Of a stretch of 64,000 nt of DNA, positions 1-11,477 are shown piece after piece. Below the pieces are notes generated by a model. It saw nothing but the letters and a program-made list of their open reading frames with translations, was not told where the DNA came from and ran no database searches. This DNA is from Cyprinodon diabolis. Its lineage: Eukaryota; Chordata; Actinopteri; Cyprinodontiformes; Cyprinodontidae. The stretch lies in contig CM060072.1 of assembly GCA_030533445.1 (NCBI GenBank), forward strand, positions 16,623,267-16,687,266, in the 5' to 3' direction. Each line of letters starts with the position of its first letter. The stretch's first letter is position 1. The position numbers were made by a program, and so were the translations under genes.

Positions 1-2480
1 TTGTAGCTATCACATTTTTTAAAGTCTTTATATTCAAGGTGTGTCTTAGCTAATCACTAGGAAGAACCAAGACTTTACTTATAAAACCAATAGTTTACAC
101 CATACAAGTTAAAAAACTGTTTTATTAAAAGAATAACTTAAACCAAGTAATAATTGGAATGATTCAAAGCAATGAAGGAAACTGTTATTTGTATACATGT
201 ATCTCATCTTTCCTATCCACCTGCACTACAGTGGTCTCTTTTATACTTAAAAAATATGAAAAGTCACAGTGAGAGGAAAAAAACAATTTCCCTTTGGCCA
301 AGCATTGCAATTCTAGGCCAACATGGTGCAAAAAGGCTGACTCAACACCTGGCAAAGGTCTGCAGGGCAAAGACAGCCACAGAATAATGCTAGGTTCTTC
401 TGATCAGCGGAGAAGAAAACCATCAACAACAATAAGGCTGGCCTCATTACAGAGTGGGTCACAGTTCCTGGAGAGAGAGTACAGAGGGCGTTGGACCTCC
501 GATGCCTCTTAGGTCGTGACCCTCAGCTACAAGCTGAGAAAGAGCCGAAGGTCGCTGTTGTTTCATTAACAGCAGAAAATAATTTAGAGTCTAAAGGAGA
601 AGTACTTGGAGACGTGGAATTACCGCTGGTGAAGGTGTCTCGAAAATCCTCTCTTGCATCTATGCTTGGAGACACTTTCCTAATCTGATATATGGATAAT
701 TGGCTTTAACGAGGACTCTCTGGCTCCCGCAAACACCAGGAAAACTTTTTCTGCTTAGTTTACACTACAACTTTAGATTTTTAGATCCTTCTGTATGCAG
801 ATGGCAGTGACATTAATGGTTTTTTAATGATGAAAAAATGTGTCATAATTTAAAGCCTGCAGATATAAAAATTACAGCTAACTGTCAATCATTTTTGTAT
901 TATTAGGAAAATAAAGCATCTCTATTTTCACATTAGACAGCATCTATTAGTAGTTAGTAGACATGTCATCTCATGGCTTCAGTGTAATCCCAAGGTTACA
1001 ATTACAGTGTTCAGTTCCGCAGGGGGTTATTTATGGTTTCGTACATTTTGAAAGTTACAATCTTTATCATATCTTACTGTGCTATTCCTGTACCTGACTG
1101 TAGCCAAGAAACAAAGGCCCATACAGAGCCATGGCTCATAACTTCCTTTACATCCCACATCATTTCTACAGACCGTACTGGGTGAGGATCTTTTGACTGT
1201 GACTGAGCCATAAGCCCCGTTTCCATTGTCACTTTAAAGCCTGGGGCTTTTGAAGCCCAGGTGTGTTTCCATAAAAATTTACCGGGGTAATTTCGCTTTC
1301 CAGGGGCTTTAGTTACCTGATGTTTTGGTTCCATTATAGACCCAGTGCGTTCTGTCTTTCCTGAGGCTTGTTAACTGGGGTCCTGTACAGCTGCAGGACC
1401 GCAGTTAATTGTCAGAATATATGCGTGACAAAAAAGTAAAAAGAAAATAAATCTATGGGGCTGCAAAATATATAACAGATAAACTTGATAATTAAACTGA
1501 ACTTTATAACCAATCTCCTTTATGGAATAGAGAAAATTTAAAAGCTAACTTAAACAAATAGATTAGAAGCTTTGCTCTTAAAAACATCCACAGGGGTTAT
1601 CTACAGATTCTCTGCACTTTAAAAGCAGTTAGTAAAAAATCACACTTTTGAAAAATTTATTTTGACCCTTTTAAAGTAACATCTCATTCTTTCTCCTTAA
1701 GGATGTATATATTAATAATTAATGTTTATATCTGTTTTAGCATCTCACTTTAGAGTGTCACATTATACAAAGAGGCAGAAAGAGAGGAAGGAATTGTTTC
1801 TTCCATCTGAGAGCTAATACCCTCGCCGCCCTCAGACGGGGTTTTGAAGACTCTTAAGAGGGACGAGCAGATGTTGGCTTGGCCCCACATTTCACTGCGT
1901 GTCAGCTGAAGCGGTTACACTGATGAAGCATCACATCATCAGCAAAGGAGAATTGTATGTATCCTTAAAGTCCATGATTTGAAATATTAATTACCTCAAA
2001 CTTGGTAACAAACTTTTGTTTTGTTTACCACAACATACTTTCTGATAGTAAGAGAAAAAAAGTCCAGCCATGATTAGGCATTTTCTGTTTATTTCCTGTC
2101 TCCTTCCTCTCCTGTCAAGCCTTCAGTCAGTGTAGATGGCTGCTCATATTGGGCCTGGTTCTGTTGGAGATTTTCTCCTGTTAAAAGGTATTTGTTCCTC
2201 TCCACTGTGACCACATTCATACTCAAACTGACCAGATGTATTGCACAATAACTGGGAGCAAATGGGACTGTCTGTAGTTCATCTATATCAGAGATGTCTT
2301 CAGGATGTGAAAATTCTCAGTCATCCAGGTCATAGTCATTCCAAAAAAGTAAATAATGTCAGAAGTAGCATTGAGTTTGAGGCTCTTATACAGTAGCCTA
2401 ACATCCAAATTGAAATAGACGAACGGGTCCACCCCTTTGGAATGGGGGTCGTTTGGCTTCTTTTGTTAGCCTGTAATGCC
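1..2480. other. Non-coding interval, presumed sgcd 3'-side intron
   Basis: I see no exon, RNA gene or clearly bounded mobile element here. Short open frames at 172-512, 491-688 and (minus strand) 1074-1334 have no recognisable domain and no exon-like splice borders. The stretch near 1190-1330 is more GC-rich and contains a small interrupted palindrome around 1240-1262, so it may be an old repeat that I cannot name. The interval lies downstream of the last sgcd exon seen (minus strand), so it is either intron or gene-flanking DNA. Confidence 0.4.
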
Positions 2481-2486
2481 CCATAC

Positions 2487-2568
2487 CTGTCTTTGTCTCT
2501 GAAAGGGGTGTTGTTAAAGGGATTTGTTGGCCTTGCTGAATAGACGAGGTCTTCTGGTCTCCTGTAAA
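2487..2568 (-). repeat. Inverted copy of Penelope-like terminal segment
   Basis: Read on the minus strand, this 80-bp segment closely matches 3137-3225 read on the plus strand. Both carry a start like TTTACAGG(A/G)GACCAGAAG and an end like CAGAGACA(A/T)AGACAGGT. The plus copy lies just after a GIY-YIG coding relic, so the segment is probably the 3' end of a Penelope-like element. Penelope-like elements are known to carry terminal repeats in direct or inverted orientation. A minus-strand open frame (2336-2629) crosses this copy but has no domain I recognise. Confidence 0.45.
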
Positions 2569-2689
2569 GGGAACCAAACCTGAGGATACCCAAACTGGGC
2601 GTTTTTTTTAAATCAGCAGGGAAATCCAAAAGACATGCAGCAGAACATAATGGTCACAAGATTAAACACAAAAACATTGCCATGCAGTG

Positions 2690-3108
2690 TGTTGCTAGAG
2701 TCTCTGAAAAGGACAAGAGGATTTTCTCCAAACACTTAATCCCAGTATTTACATTTCAAACCAAACAAGACCCTCAAACAGAGAGTAACAACAAAACCCC
2801 GAGACAAAATATGAGTGGAGTGGTGTATGCAGTTCAATACAGTGAGGAATGATCTGATCTTTATATTGGAGAAACCAAACAACCTCTCCACAGACGCATG
2901 GCCCAACACAGAAGAGCGACCTCCTCAGGACAAGAGTTAACAGTACAACTATACCTTATGGACAAAGGACATTCTTTTGGGGACAAGAATGTTAACATTT
3001 TGGACAAAGAAAATTGGTGGTTTGAAAGTGGTGTGAAGGAAGCCATTTATGTTAAGAAAGAAAAGCCAACCTTAAACAGAGTGGGTGGACAGCAATTGAT
3101 GTGATCCC
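2690..3108 (+). pseudogene. Penelope-like retroelement, C-terminal GIY-YIG endonuclease relic
   Basis: The plus strand encodes a decayed GIY-YIG nuclease end. Around 2820-2900 the frame reads GVVYAVQ, then a stop, then DLYIGETKQPLHRRMAQH; the open part continues at 2898-3104 with an FGDKNVNILDKENWWFE-like stretch and a final LNRVGG. The YIGET core, a following arginine-rich helix and the E-containing terminal helix (KEAIYVK) fit GIY-YIG domains carried at the C-terminus of Penelope-like elements. Upstream (2690-2800) matches in shifted frames include KPNKTLKQR. At least one stop and frameshifts make it non-functional, and no reverse transcriptase core is visible, so the copy is 5'-truncated. 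Assignment to a particular fish family is not possible here. Confidence 0.65.
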
Positions 3109-3136
3109 TTTGTGCTATCATTGCAACCCCAACTAC

Positions 3137-3225
3137 TTTACAGGGGACCAGAAGACTTTGCCTACGTATTTAGCCAGGCCAATAATTCTCTTTAATAAAA
3201 TTGCTTTCAGAGACATAGACAGGTT
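3137..3225 (+). repeat. Penelope-like 3' terminal segment, plus copy
   Basis: This is the partner of the minus-strand segment 2487-2568, with a few substitutions and small gaps. It begins about 30 bp after the stop of the GIY-YIG relic, as expected for a 3' untranslated or terminal-repeat segment of the same element. Confidence 0.45.
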
Positions 3226-3360
3226 TTAATTTGCATGTTTTCTAAAGGCTTTGCTATGCTACTGTTAAGATTCTCAAATAAAAGCTATTTGCAACATTTT
3301 GAATTGAAATAGCTTCCTGGATTGGAAGTTAAACTTCTTTAAACTTGTAAATAAATTCCA

Positions 3361-3720
3361 GTGGATTGTTTTTTAACTTTTGTTGGAATTATTTTACCTA
3401 TTTTAGGTGGTCAGTACTGGTCTCAGGATGAGCTAGTCATTAATCTATTACTCAACAGCACCATAGCTGGTTGGCTGCACCAACTACCTAAGCATGAAGA
3501 ATATCAGGCAAAAAAACCCCAGCAGAGCATGCAATTTTTGTGGCAGTTAAGAAGGATGATTCCCGCCACCTTCTACAAGAGCACTGTATCGAGAATCCTG
3601 ACCAGCTGCAACCTGTCTGGTTGAAAGCCCATCATATATCTGATTGGAAGGTCCTGCAGAAGCTGGGAGAACAGCAGGAAAATACAAGGACAGCAATTAC
3701 TCAAAATCTATGATGGTGCC
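3361..3720 (+). pseudogene. Possible non-LTR retrotransposon C-terminal relic
   Basis: The frame at 3361-3624 contains a stretch reading SMQFLWQLRRM followed by ATFYKSTVSRILTSC. This resembles the segment after the reverse transcriptase palm in fish L2/Rex1-like LINEs, where an aromatic-arginine motif is followed by a TFY-STV-S-LT-C motif. The frame then breaks in TGA. The likeness is short and judged by eye; no polymerase active-site motif is present. Alternatively the frame is chance. Confidence 0.3.
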
Positions 3721-4295
3721 TGACAACAGCCCAAAACATCATCACTTCCTACTTCTGGGGTCTGAGAAGAGATGATGGAGCCTGACATACAAAAGCATAA
3801 CAGCAGAATATTAATGAATCAGATGAACATTTATGCTCTCAGCAGATTTCTTGTCAAATCCCCAACCTTCAGAACGACAGCTGGATATTGTGGACACCAA
3901 TGATATAGGTGCAACTTAGACCATGTTCTTTACTCATCTATTAACTTCTTTCTTAAAATCTTTAACTCTACAAAATTGTAAATTTGTGTTGTTTAATGTG
4001 TTGTTTTAAGTGTTTTTAAAAGAAAGTCAACAGAGTTAGAGTAATTTTTTGACCACAATAAAAAGAAAACTCCTCTTGAGCCTGATAAGAACTGACAGGT
4101 CTGCAAAGAAAAATACGAAACTTTTAATATAATTGCAGTCAAAAAGTGTAGCCATGCATTTTGACATACTCAGCTCAATAAGAAATGCACAACACTGTAT
4201 GGGTTCATTCTGCAAACATTGGTCAAAGTATCCAGGGGTTTTTACAAAAAGGGCTTCTTTGTTGTCTTAATAATTCTGGAAGAGTTCTGCTTTGC

Positions 4296-4303
4296 TATAT
4301 ATT

Positions 4304-4334
<31 letters not shown>
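4296..4334. repeat. (TA)n/(CA)n microsatellite
   Basis: An alternating AT tract passes directly into an AC tract. It is a simple compound microsatellite with no associated gene. Confidence 0.9.
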
Positions 4335-4893
4335 GTTTCTACACTTTTACAATTAAAACTGTGAATTTTGAAATTCTAAGTAAATTAGTTGTTTGTTCTG
4401 CATACAAAACATCCCGTGTTGTTATCTCAGCATGAAAATCATCGGTCTTCATTTCAGCTCTGATCTCAGGACGAAGAAGTCCTTTATATTTGGATGAAAT
4501 CTTCTCTGTGATCACACTACGATCTTTCATTTGCTTTGCAGAACATGAAAGAGAATGAGCTCCGTAATGTGGAGTGGTGATTACTTAGCGAGTGCATCAA
4601 AGCGCAGGGATGGCTGATAACACGTACCATACGGTGGAAGTAAAAACACTCTTCCAATTACCCCCATACTCCATTGCCGCCTCATTTCTTTCCCCTGCAG
4701 CCTGCCCTACTCTATTGTCAGAGCTTGAACACATTTTCTGCCAGACTTCAGAGGCACATAATTGAAGGTAATGAAAGGAGTTTGATTATAATTATAACAA
4801 AAAATATGAAAAAAAAAAACAGTGTTGTTATTTTTTGAGACCCTCCGGATCGATTTGGTGAGTCTTTATTACCATGTAGGCATCATGCAGGTG

Positions 4894-4975
<82 letters not shown>
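4894..4975. repeat. (GAAA)n microsatellite, about 20 units
   Basis: There are about 82 bp of uninterrupted GAAA tetranucleotide units. The purine-only strand can form triplex DNA. A 119-codon open frame through it (4822-5181) exists only because the repeat has no stop codons and encodes a lysine/glutamate run. Confidence 0.95.
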
Positions 4976-7900
4976 TAAAATGGGAAAAAAGTAATCTTCT
5001 TCAAATAAATAGAGTAGTTCTTGAATTAAGAAGGCAAGTGAGAAATTTTGGCAATGGAAAAAGACAATTTATATTTGAAATAAGAAAAAAGAACATTTGC
5101 TTTGTCTTATTTCAAGAACTTATTATCTGGGTAAAAATACACATGCCATTGGCAAAACATCTTTTTACCTACTCAAATTAAGGGTAAATACACTTAATTT
5201 AAGAAATGTTGAATTAGTTCCAGATCATTTTTCCAGTGTAAAACATAAAAAAAAAAAAAAAAAACACCTGCCAATATAACCAAATACAGCAGTGATTTAA
5301 ACATTCTACGATTTTTCTAAGTTTCACCAAATCTGCATTGTTTTGATCCCCCCCAACAAGAGATTGTTCACAATTTTATTAATTTACAAAAGTGTATGAT
5401 CCGTACTGGGGCAAGTGTGAGGCCGTTGTAAACTTTTTAAATAATCCCCAGCAAGGAGTGGGTTAGAGGATGGCAGAGATGCACTTTTTGTTTAATTAGC
5501 CTTTCAATCTGTATTTATAATAACAAAAAATAAAACAAAAACAAACACTGATAACATAAAAAAATGAGTTACAGCAGGTAAAGGAGCATCGTAACCTATG
5601 TGATACAGATTTTGTATATTTAATGATCATAGCAGAAATTAACTAGATTAAAATTGATGTACAGACATTTATGAATTATCTTACTTCTTACACAGTTTAA
5701 TCATGTTGAAAGACAGCAAGCATAGATAGATTAATCATTAATAATTTTACAGTAGCTTAATTTGTTGATTGTTAATCTCAGCTACAATTAAATAGATTTT
5801 GTGTTAGACTTTTTTATTAATATGAGGGAAGAGGGGCTTAATTTAAAAAGAACTGTTTTCTTTATGTTTACAAGTAACTGTCATACGCATAAAATATGAA
5901 CTTGTGTAGTTCACCAGGTAAACGGAGAATATGGTGCAAGAACCATTGTCTGAGGTAATTGCACCACATCTCAGCAAGGTTAGGAAACTTTATTTTTTCT
6001 TAGAGTAGGTGTCCTATGCTTTAAAGCATAAAAGGATATTTTAATCTAACTATAGAGTAAAGCACATTTTGGTTTTGAAAAACCTGGTAAAAAAAAAAAG
6101 TGGGCCAAAAGAGATCTTAATATGAAAGAAAAAAACATATTATCAAGTAAATAATTAAACACAAAAATATTATTTTGACCGGTTAATGTGATATACGGAT
6201 AATAAGCAATCAAAGTATTTTATTGTATAGGACTTTTTAAATACAAATATTTTTAGCAGTTCACTATTTTACAGGGTGCCAAAGGCATTCAGAAAGAGTT
6301 CCCAGATTAATGGTTCTATTTTGGAGACTTTAATCGAGAAAGTTTGACATTAGTGTGTATCAGACTTCAGCCTGCAGGTCATTAGTTCACATAGGACTCG
6401 ATGTGTAAAGATCCCAAAAAGAAGCGCTAAATTGCAGATATAAAAAAAAAGAATTTGCATGTGCAACAAATGAACATGTTGCTTCAGGGACTGCTGGTGC
6501 GAATGCTAATAATATATGCTAACCAGTGTTTCCGCCCAACTGAAATAAGCAGGTTGTGTGTTCTACTGGCATTTTGTAAAAAAAAAAAAACCTTAAGGAG
6601 GTATTTTGTTGAAGTTAACAATGACATCAGTTGTTTAAAGGATATAACAGTAATATCATTAAATGCTATTTCTAGTCCTATTCAAATATATAACATTTTA
6701 AAGTGCTATGACAAAAGGTTAAAAAAAGTTAAATATAAAAGACATAAAAACATGGGAAATTTGTCTTTGCTAATTTGTACACCCACCCACTGCTCCCTGA
6801 CAGGGAGGGTAAGCAGTCCTATTTACAGTAGATTATGCTCTAAACAACTGGATTTACCATCACGATCTCTTAGCCCAATATACTGAATATCAAGGTATGC
6901 CCATAATAAGTTAACAAAAAAATAATTGTGCTCCATGTGATGCCTGTTGAAAAACATTGAGACAGAAGAAAATCCCTCTTGTAATAAGAAGTAGATGAGG
7001 AATTTCAGGCGCCCCTCCAGTGTCCTTGAACTGGCTCTGCGATGGATGTCCTCTGGTTAATATTCTATTGTGCTTTCTTTTGTAAACATACCATAACATT
7101 TAGTTCAGTCATTTTTCTCTTGTAACTGTATAAAGATTGTCTGCCGTCCTGCTGCAGTACTTTGTGCTGGCATGTGCAGAAGTGTTTTTTCTATTGTTCT
7201 ACTATTAGTCCAAATATATTTACATGCTCCCTGAAACTCTCTCTATTGTCTAGCATTTTACCAGTACCTGCCTTGTGGCCATAATTACCTCAGACATTTT
7301 TGAGCGAGTTTGTATCTAACTGTGAAAAGCACTAAATAAGATTTTAAAACTACAGCACAGTTGAATACTGGATAAATAGAAAAAAAATCATGTAATAAAT
7401 ATTTAGATTTGCATATCCTTTATTAATACATTTGTGCAGCTTTTTCATTAGAATATAACCAACTTATTCAGGAAGTCACACACAAAAAAAAAAGGTTTGC
7501 ACACACTGCCTACTGAATTTCAGTGCAAATCAATTTGTGCCTTCTTTAAAAGATCTGTTCTGAGCATAAAAACAGTTTTAAGACATGCAGACCTTATGAA
7601 ATTTTGCACATGGTTTCTGAACAGGCAAAAAGCAAACTCTCGTCCATCTTTTTTTACAAGGCTGCTCACAGAAATAACCTGATTTACAATAACAAAATAT
7701 ATATGTTTGGAATTTGTGCCTCTACCTATTATGGTGAGACACGGTGGCTAGATTATGGAGAGAAAACATTCATATTCTTAATTCTATTTTTACCTCATAG
7801 AAAAAAAAATTTTTCTTAAAAAGCAAGTTTAAATCAGATAGTGATTTTATTGTATATGCTATCCAGAGAACTGCCTGCTTTCTTTCTGGGGAACTTCAGA

Positions 7901-8356
7901 TGTTTACATTGCTAATCCTTGGTGCTAAGCTGACTCTTGTCTTTGGATTCTGCCTGTAAATTTTAAGCATCTCTGTCCTTTCCTGATCTCTGTTCCAAGG
8001 TGTGCACTGTATTTATCAGTACAGTAGGCTGCTCTGCAATTCCTCTAAGCTCTAAGGGGAAAACCAGAGGCACGCACCGCCTGACTGAGCAATGCTTATT
8101 CCCGAGCTAGAGTCTGATTTGAAAGGGATGCAGCTCACAGGAAAATTTGGTGAGGGAATATTGGCTGACCAAGTGACTCTAAAACCTCTGTTGCACTGCA
8201 GACTTTTATTCAACTCATGGGAAACCAGGTAGCAGTTATAGCAGAATTGAAACAGTTATAGCTGGTTCACAGTGTTTTACAATAAAAAGGATTTAAAGCA
8301 AAATGTGTATTAAGATGAGGTTTAAAAGGTGGTTCCTTCATATAGACTGGCCACCT
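4976..8356. other. AT-rich intronic interval, no recognised feature
   Basis: The stretch is AT-rich with several A-tracts (near 5250, 6090, 6570 and 7485). I found no exon, no bounded repeat with target duplications and no RNA gene. The open frames at 6455-6886, 7497-7682 and 7604-7819 have ordinary AT-rich amino-acid content and no domains. Confidence 0.5.
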
Positions 8357-8941
8357 CAGAGGTCAGTTTCCCGAAGCAGATTTACCGAAAACTCTTTAGC
8401 TTTCTAAACATGAAATAAGGGAAACTCTGAGTTTTTCATTTCACAAAGAGAGGTTACTCAACCTCAGTTTCAGTTACCGTATTATCATTCTCCTCAGAGC
8501 TAACGTGGTCGGGAACAGGTTTTGTTCAGTAAACTCAAAGCGCCTCCGTCTCAGCTCTCCTTACAGCCAATCAAGTTGTTTTATTTCCTGATTAATCAGG
8601 TTTTTGTCGTAGCTTTGGGTATTAAAAAAAAATTCACTAGGTCCAATAGACACATTAGGTTTTAACATTTGCATAACTATTGCATTCAGGGATGAGCACA
8701 AATACATCAAAATCTACTTCCAAATAAAATAAAAAAATGCGTACATGTATCAAAATAAACAAAAAAATACAGCAGCCAAAAAATGTATCAAAATAAAATA
8801 CTGTATTTTTGTATTTTCAAAATACTACAAAATACTTCATTCTAAGGGCCGGTTTATTCTATCCCTTCACTTGCACACTATCTAGAAAAATATCTGAAAG
8901 CAAGAGACTACTTCCATAATCAGTCAACAGATATGCTGACC

Positions 8942-9473
8942 TACGGTGGCCCTGAAGTGCAAACTGCAACTACAAATCTAAAAGCGCAACTACATTAAGG
9001 AAATCGCAACTACATAAAGCAAAGCGCAACTACATTAAGGAAAACAAAACTACATAAAGCAATGCGCAACTACATTAAGAAAAACAAAACTACATAAATC
9101 CAGGAATATTTTGAATCAGGACATACGTACGAGGTGATACTGGATATGCTCAAGACTAATCACGAAATTTCAGTTAGTTTGCGTACACTGAAGACACACT
9201 TAAAAGAAGCTGGACTGTTCAGACGACGCAACTTCCGGTTCAAGGGTCAAACGGCGCCGTCCAATCAGCGATGTCTCATGTTTTCCACTGGTACCTATCT
9301 TTTCTGGTAAGTTAATGTACTGTAATTGTGTTTTCCTTAATGTAGTTGCGCTTTGCTTTATGTAGTTTTGTTTTTCTTAATGTAGTTGTGCTTTGCTTTA
9401 TGTAGTTTTGTTTTCCTTAATGTAGTTGCGCTTTTAGATTTGTAGTTGCAGTTTGCACTTCAGGGCCACCGTA
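8942..9473. mobile_element. 532-bp inverted-repeat element of unassigned superfamily
   Basis: The tips are TACGGTGGCCCTGAAGTG and its exact reverse complement. Each arm runs about 150 bp and is built of roughly 40-bp direct repeats alternating CGCAACTACATTAAGG and AACTACATAAAGC. The arms pair with each other over almost their full length, so single-stranded DNA could fold into a long hairpin. The central 200 bp holds an open coding relic (9098-9238). No target duplication beyond TA is evident. It sits inside the hAT-like element and so is younger than it. Confidence 0.75.
9098..9238 (+). pseudogene. Integrase-type helix-turn-helix coding relic
   Basis: One frame of the central part of the inverted-repeat element reads without a stop and begins QEYFESGHTYEVILDML, then has SVSLRTLKTHLKEAGLFRRR. 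This has the pattern of the N-terminal helix-turn-helix found in fish and coral genes and transposons that also encode an integrase-like core: a YF-x-G-x-(S/T)-Y-x-E-I/V motif, then an IS-(I/V)-S-LRTLK helix and a basic tail. The region after it keeps reading but loses the pattern. There is no start codon and no DDE core, so it is a fragment left by internal deletion. The family name is not certain. Confidence 0.55.
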
Positions 9474-10072
9474 AATAAGTGATAATAACTCAAAGACAAA
9501 ACAATCCATATGGATTATTTATTTAGACATTTAAACTGGTAAGCATTTTAATCTTTTAAGTGATTTAACACCATCACTACCACAGTGCACAACCTTGATA
9601 TAACACAACGATTATAATGGATGCAGTTATGGCTCATGGGACAATGTAAGCCACAAAGGCCAAAGGTCACTCATGATTTAATCAGTTAAATATAACCATA
9701 ATGAAATTGTATGTTGACTTTAAATGGTTCTTTTCAGTAAAAGTCAACAGCAATAACTCCAATAACAAATGATAATTTTATTCAAAATATATTTATTAAA
9801 AATGCTTAACAATTTCTGTAATGAATGAATAGCATAATGAGAGAAATAATGTCTCATCTAAACATCTCTCACTTAACAATAAAAGTTAACAATAACTGTC
9901 AACTCCCAATAACAGATGATAATCAGCCTCAGCAATGAACGAAATAATGTCTGTTCTGTAGGCTATTGGTAAAAGTAAATTGACAAATGAGCTAATTAAC
10001 AAAAAATACCTCTTGTGTAGCAAAAATAACTTAAAATGTACCTAAAAAGAACAAATATATCAATAGACTATC

Positions 10073-10168
10073 TTTACTTTCGGTGTCCAGGTGGCTTTTC
10101 AGATCCCTTGCACCTCCATTGGACACCGAGACATATGCGCCTGCTTTGCACACTGTGCACAAGGCCTC
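10073..10168 (-). pseudogene. BED/hAT-type zinc-finger coding relic
   Basis: On the minus strand this segment reads EALCTVCKAGAYVSVSNGG followed by ARDLKSHLDTE. The C-x2-C pair, a VSVSNGG turn and a K-S-H-L motif match the N-terminal zinc finger of certain hAT transposases and derived domesticated genes. The second metal-binding histidine is not clear. It is associated with the terminus-like sequence near 10497 (reverse complement starting TAGGGTGACCAAACG). No other transposase domain follows, so it is a fragment. Confidence 0.5.
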
Positions 10169-11477
10169 CTATTTGTCTCGACTCGGTCTGAAAACGGGGA
10201 AACTCTTTTGTAAATTGTCGGTAAACATACATTTGCGCCTTTGCATGTTGTTGGCGTACTAACAGCCATGCTATCTATATTCTGATTAAGAACAGGGCTG
10301 CCCGCACTGACGCGGCTCAGGGATTACGTCACACGCAGTGCCATGCGCAGCGCCCTAGTGCCTGTAAATTTAATGGTCCAATGAAGGTAATTTAAAAAAA
10401 CAGGACATTTCCTCACTTTCTAAAAAAAACCCGGGACGCCTGGGACGGGACGTGAAATACGGACATGTCCAGGAAAATACGGACGTTTGGTCACCCTAAT
10501 ATTACATACTTTATAGATAGTTAGATATCATAACAGACTGTGTCTCACAGAAAGTATTTTACATTATTTTGAAAATACAAAAATTCACAACACTGTATTT
10601 TGATACAAAATATGAAGGCATTTTCATCATCTCAATAAAATACAAATTAAAAAATAGTATTTTGTATTTGAAATACATATTTCAAATGCTTGTATTAGAA
10701 TTATCCCGGATTGCGTTACAAAACATTACATGTCGGTTTGATCAGGATCTTTTTAAAAAACGATCGGCACTGATTCACAGAAAATTTAATATTTATAGAG
10801 AGAGGATTCTAAAGCTCAGTTGACAGGATATGAGATTTATTTATCTTTGGTTTGAATAATCTGAGCGACATGTGGATTTTATTTATTTATTTTTACAGTA
10901 TATGAAGAAGTACTGAAATTATTTTCAGGTTACACAAATAGATTTAGAAAATAAATTATTACAGTTCAGTCTAGGAATGTGATTTTTGATCAAGAAGAAT
11001 CTTATTGTAAAAATCTAAAAATGGAAGAAACAGAGAGTAGATTACTTTTAATAAATAAAACTTTAACTCTAGCAGCAATGTTCTCCTTCGCTATCTTCTT
11101 CTGTTTTCCTGCTGTAGCGCTGTTTCTCTGTCTTTTAATCACGTTCACCTTTTTTGTAATTTCTTCATTGAAATGTCTAGTTCCAGTGGGGGTGAAATTG
11201 GCACTTCCTTTTGTCATTATGGTGACTCGTCGAATTCGGGCCCAACCTACATTGGCTTTTCATACTTGTTACGCACATGTTCAATCTCAGTGGATCCACT
11301 TGGAGCTGATTGAACTAATTCATAGCAGCTGTTGTGAAACTGAAAACTAAGAGTTTCCGACCTTGGGCTGGATTTGAATCTGAGTTTGTTAAACCTGCTT
11401 TATGAAACTAACCCCTGGTTTATAATTAGTGTTTATAGTGTTAAGATAGGGCTTGGCGATAATTCAATAACGATATA

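Larger units (their letters stand above)
8687..10709. mobile_element. hAT-like element inserted in the Harbinger-like element
   Basis: The flanking 8-mers are ATTGCATT (8679-8686) and ATTGCGTT (10710-10717), one mismatch apart, the target-site length expected for hAT elements. The left end starts CAGGGATGAG and the right end reads CCGGGATAATT when reverse-complemented. Behind both tips lie about 150-bp AT-rich inverted stretches that share TTTTTGTATTTTCAAAATA. The interior is filled by a second inverted-repeat element (8942-9473), a zinc-finger coding relic (10073-10168) and a block ending near 10497 in TTGGTCACCCTA, which is itself a terminus-like sequence. No transposase catalytic domain is readable. 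Confidence 0.65.
8357..11417. mobile_element. Harbinger-like DNA transposon, split by nested insertions
   Basis: The ends form terminal inverted repeats: the left end reads CAGAGGTCAGTTTC and the reverse complement of the right end reads CAGGGGTTAGTTTC, followed on both sides by a GCAG-TTTA-C-AAA-CTC stretch. This matches the ends of PIF/Harbinger-type elements common in fish. I see no clear 3-bp target duplication, so the ends have decayed. A 2-kb hAT-like element (8687-10709) sits inside. Minus-strand coding at 11002-11217 (TKGSANFTPTGTRHFNEE near its start) might be a relic of the element's Myb/SANT-like protein, but this is weak. No nuclease domain is visible, so the copy is dead. Confidence 0.6.

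Noticed and set aside
4822..5181. 119-codon open frame
   Set aside because: Created by a stop-free GAAA repeat; the middle is a lysine/glutamate run and the flanks have no similarity to anything known.
8960..9080. CRISPR-like array of regularly spaced similar units
   Set aside because: The units are tandem modules of one arm of an inverted-repeat transposon and are mirrored in the other arm; there are no unique spacers and the genome is vertebrate.
10979..11350. 123-codon open frame with apparent membrane segments
   Set aside because: It lies within the right part of a Harbinger-like element, and the opposite strand looks more like the element's own coding relic. The hydrophobic stretch is probably an antisense artefact.
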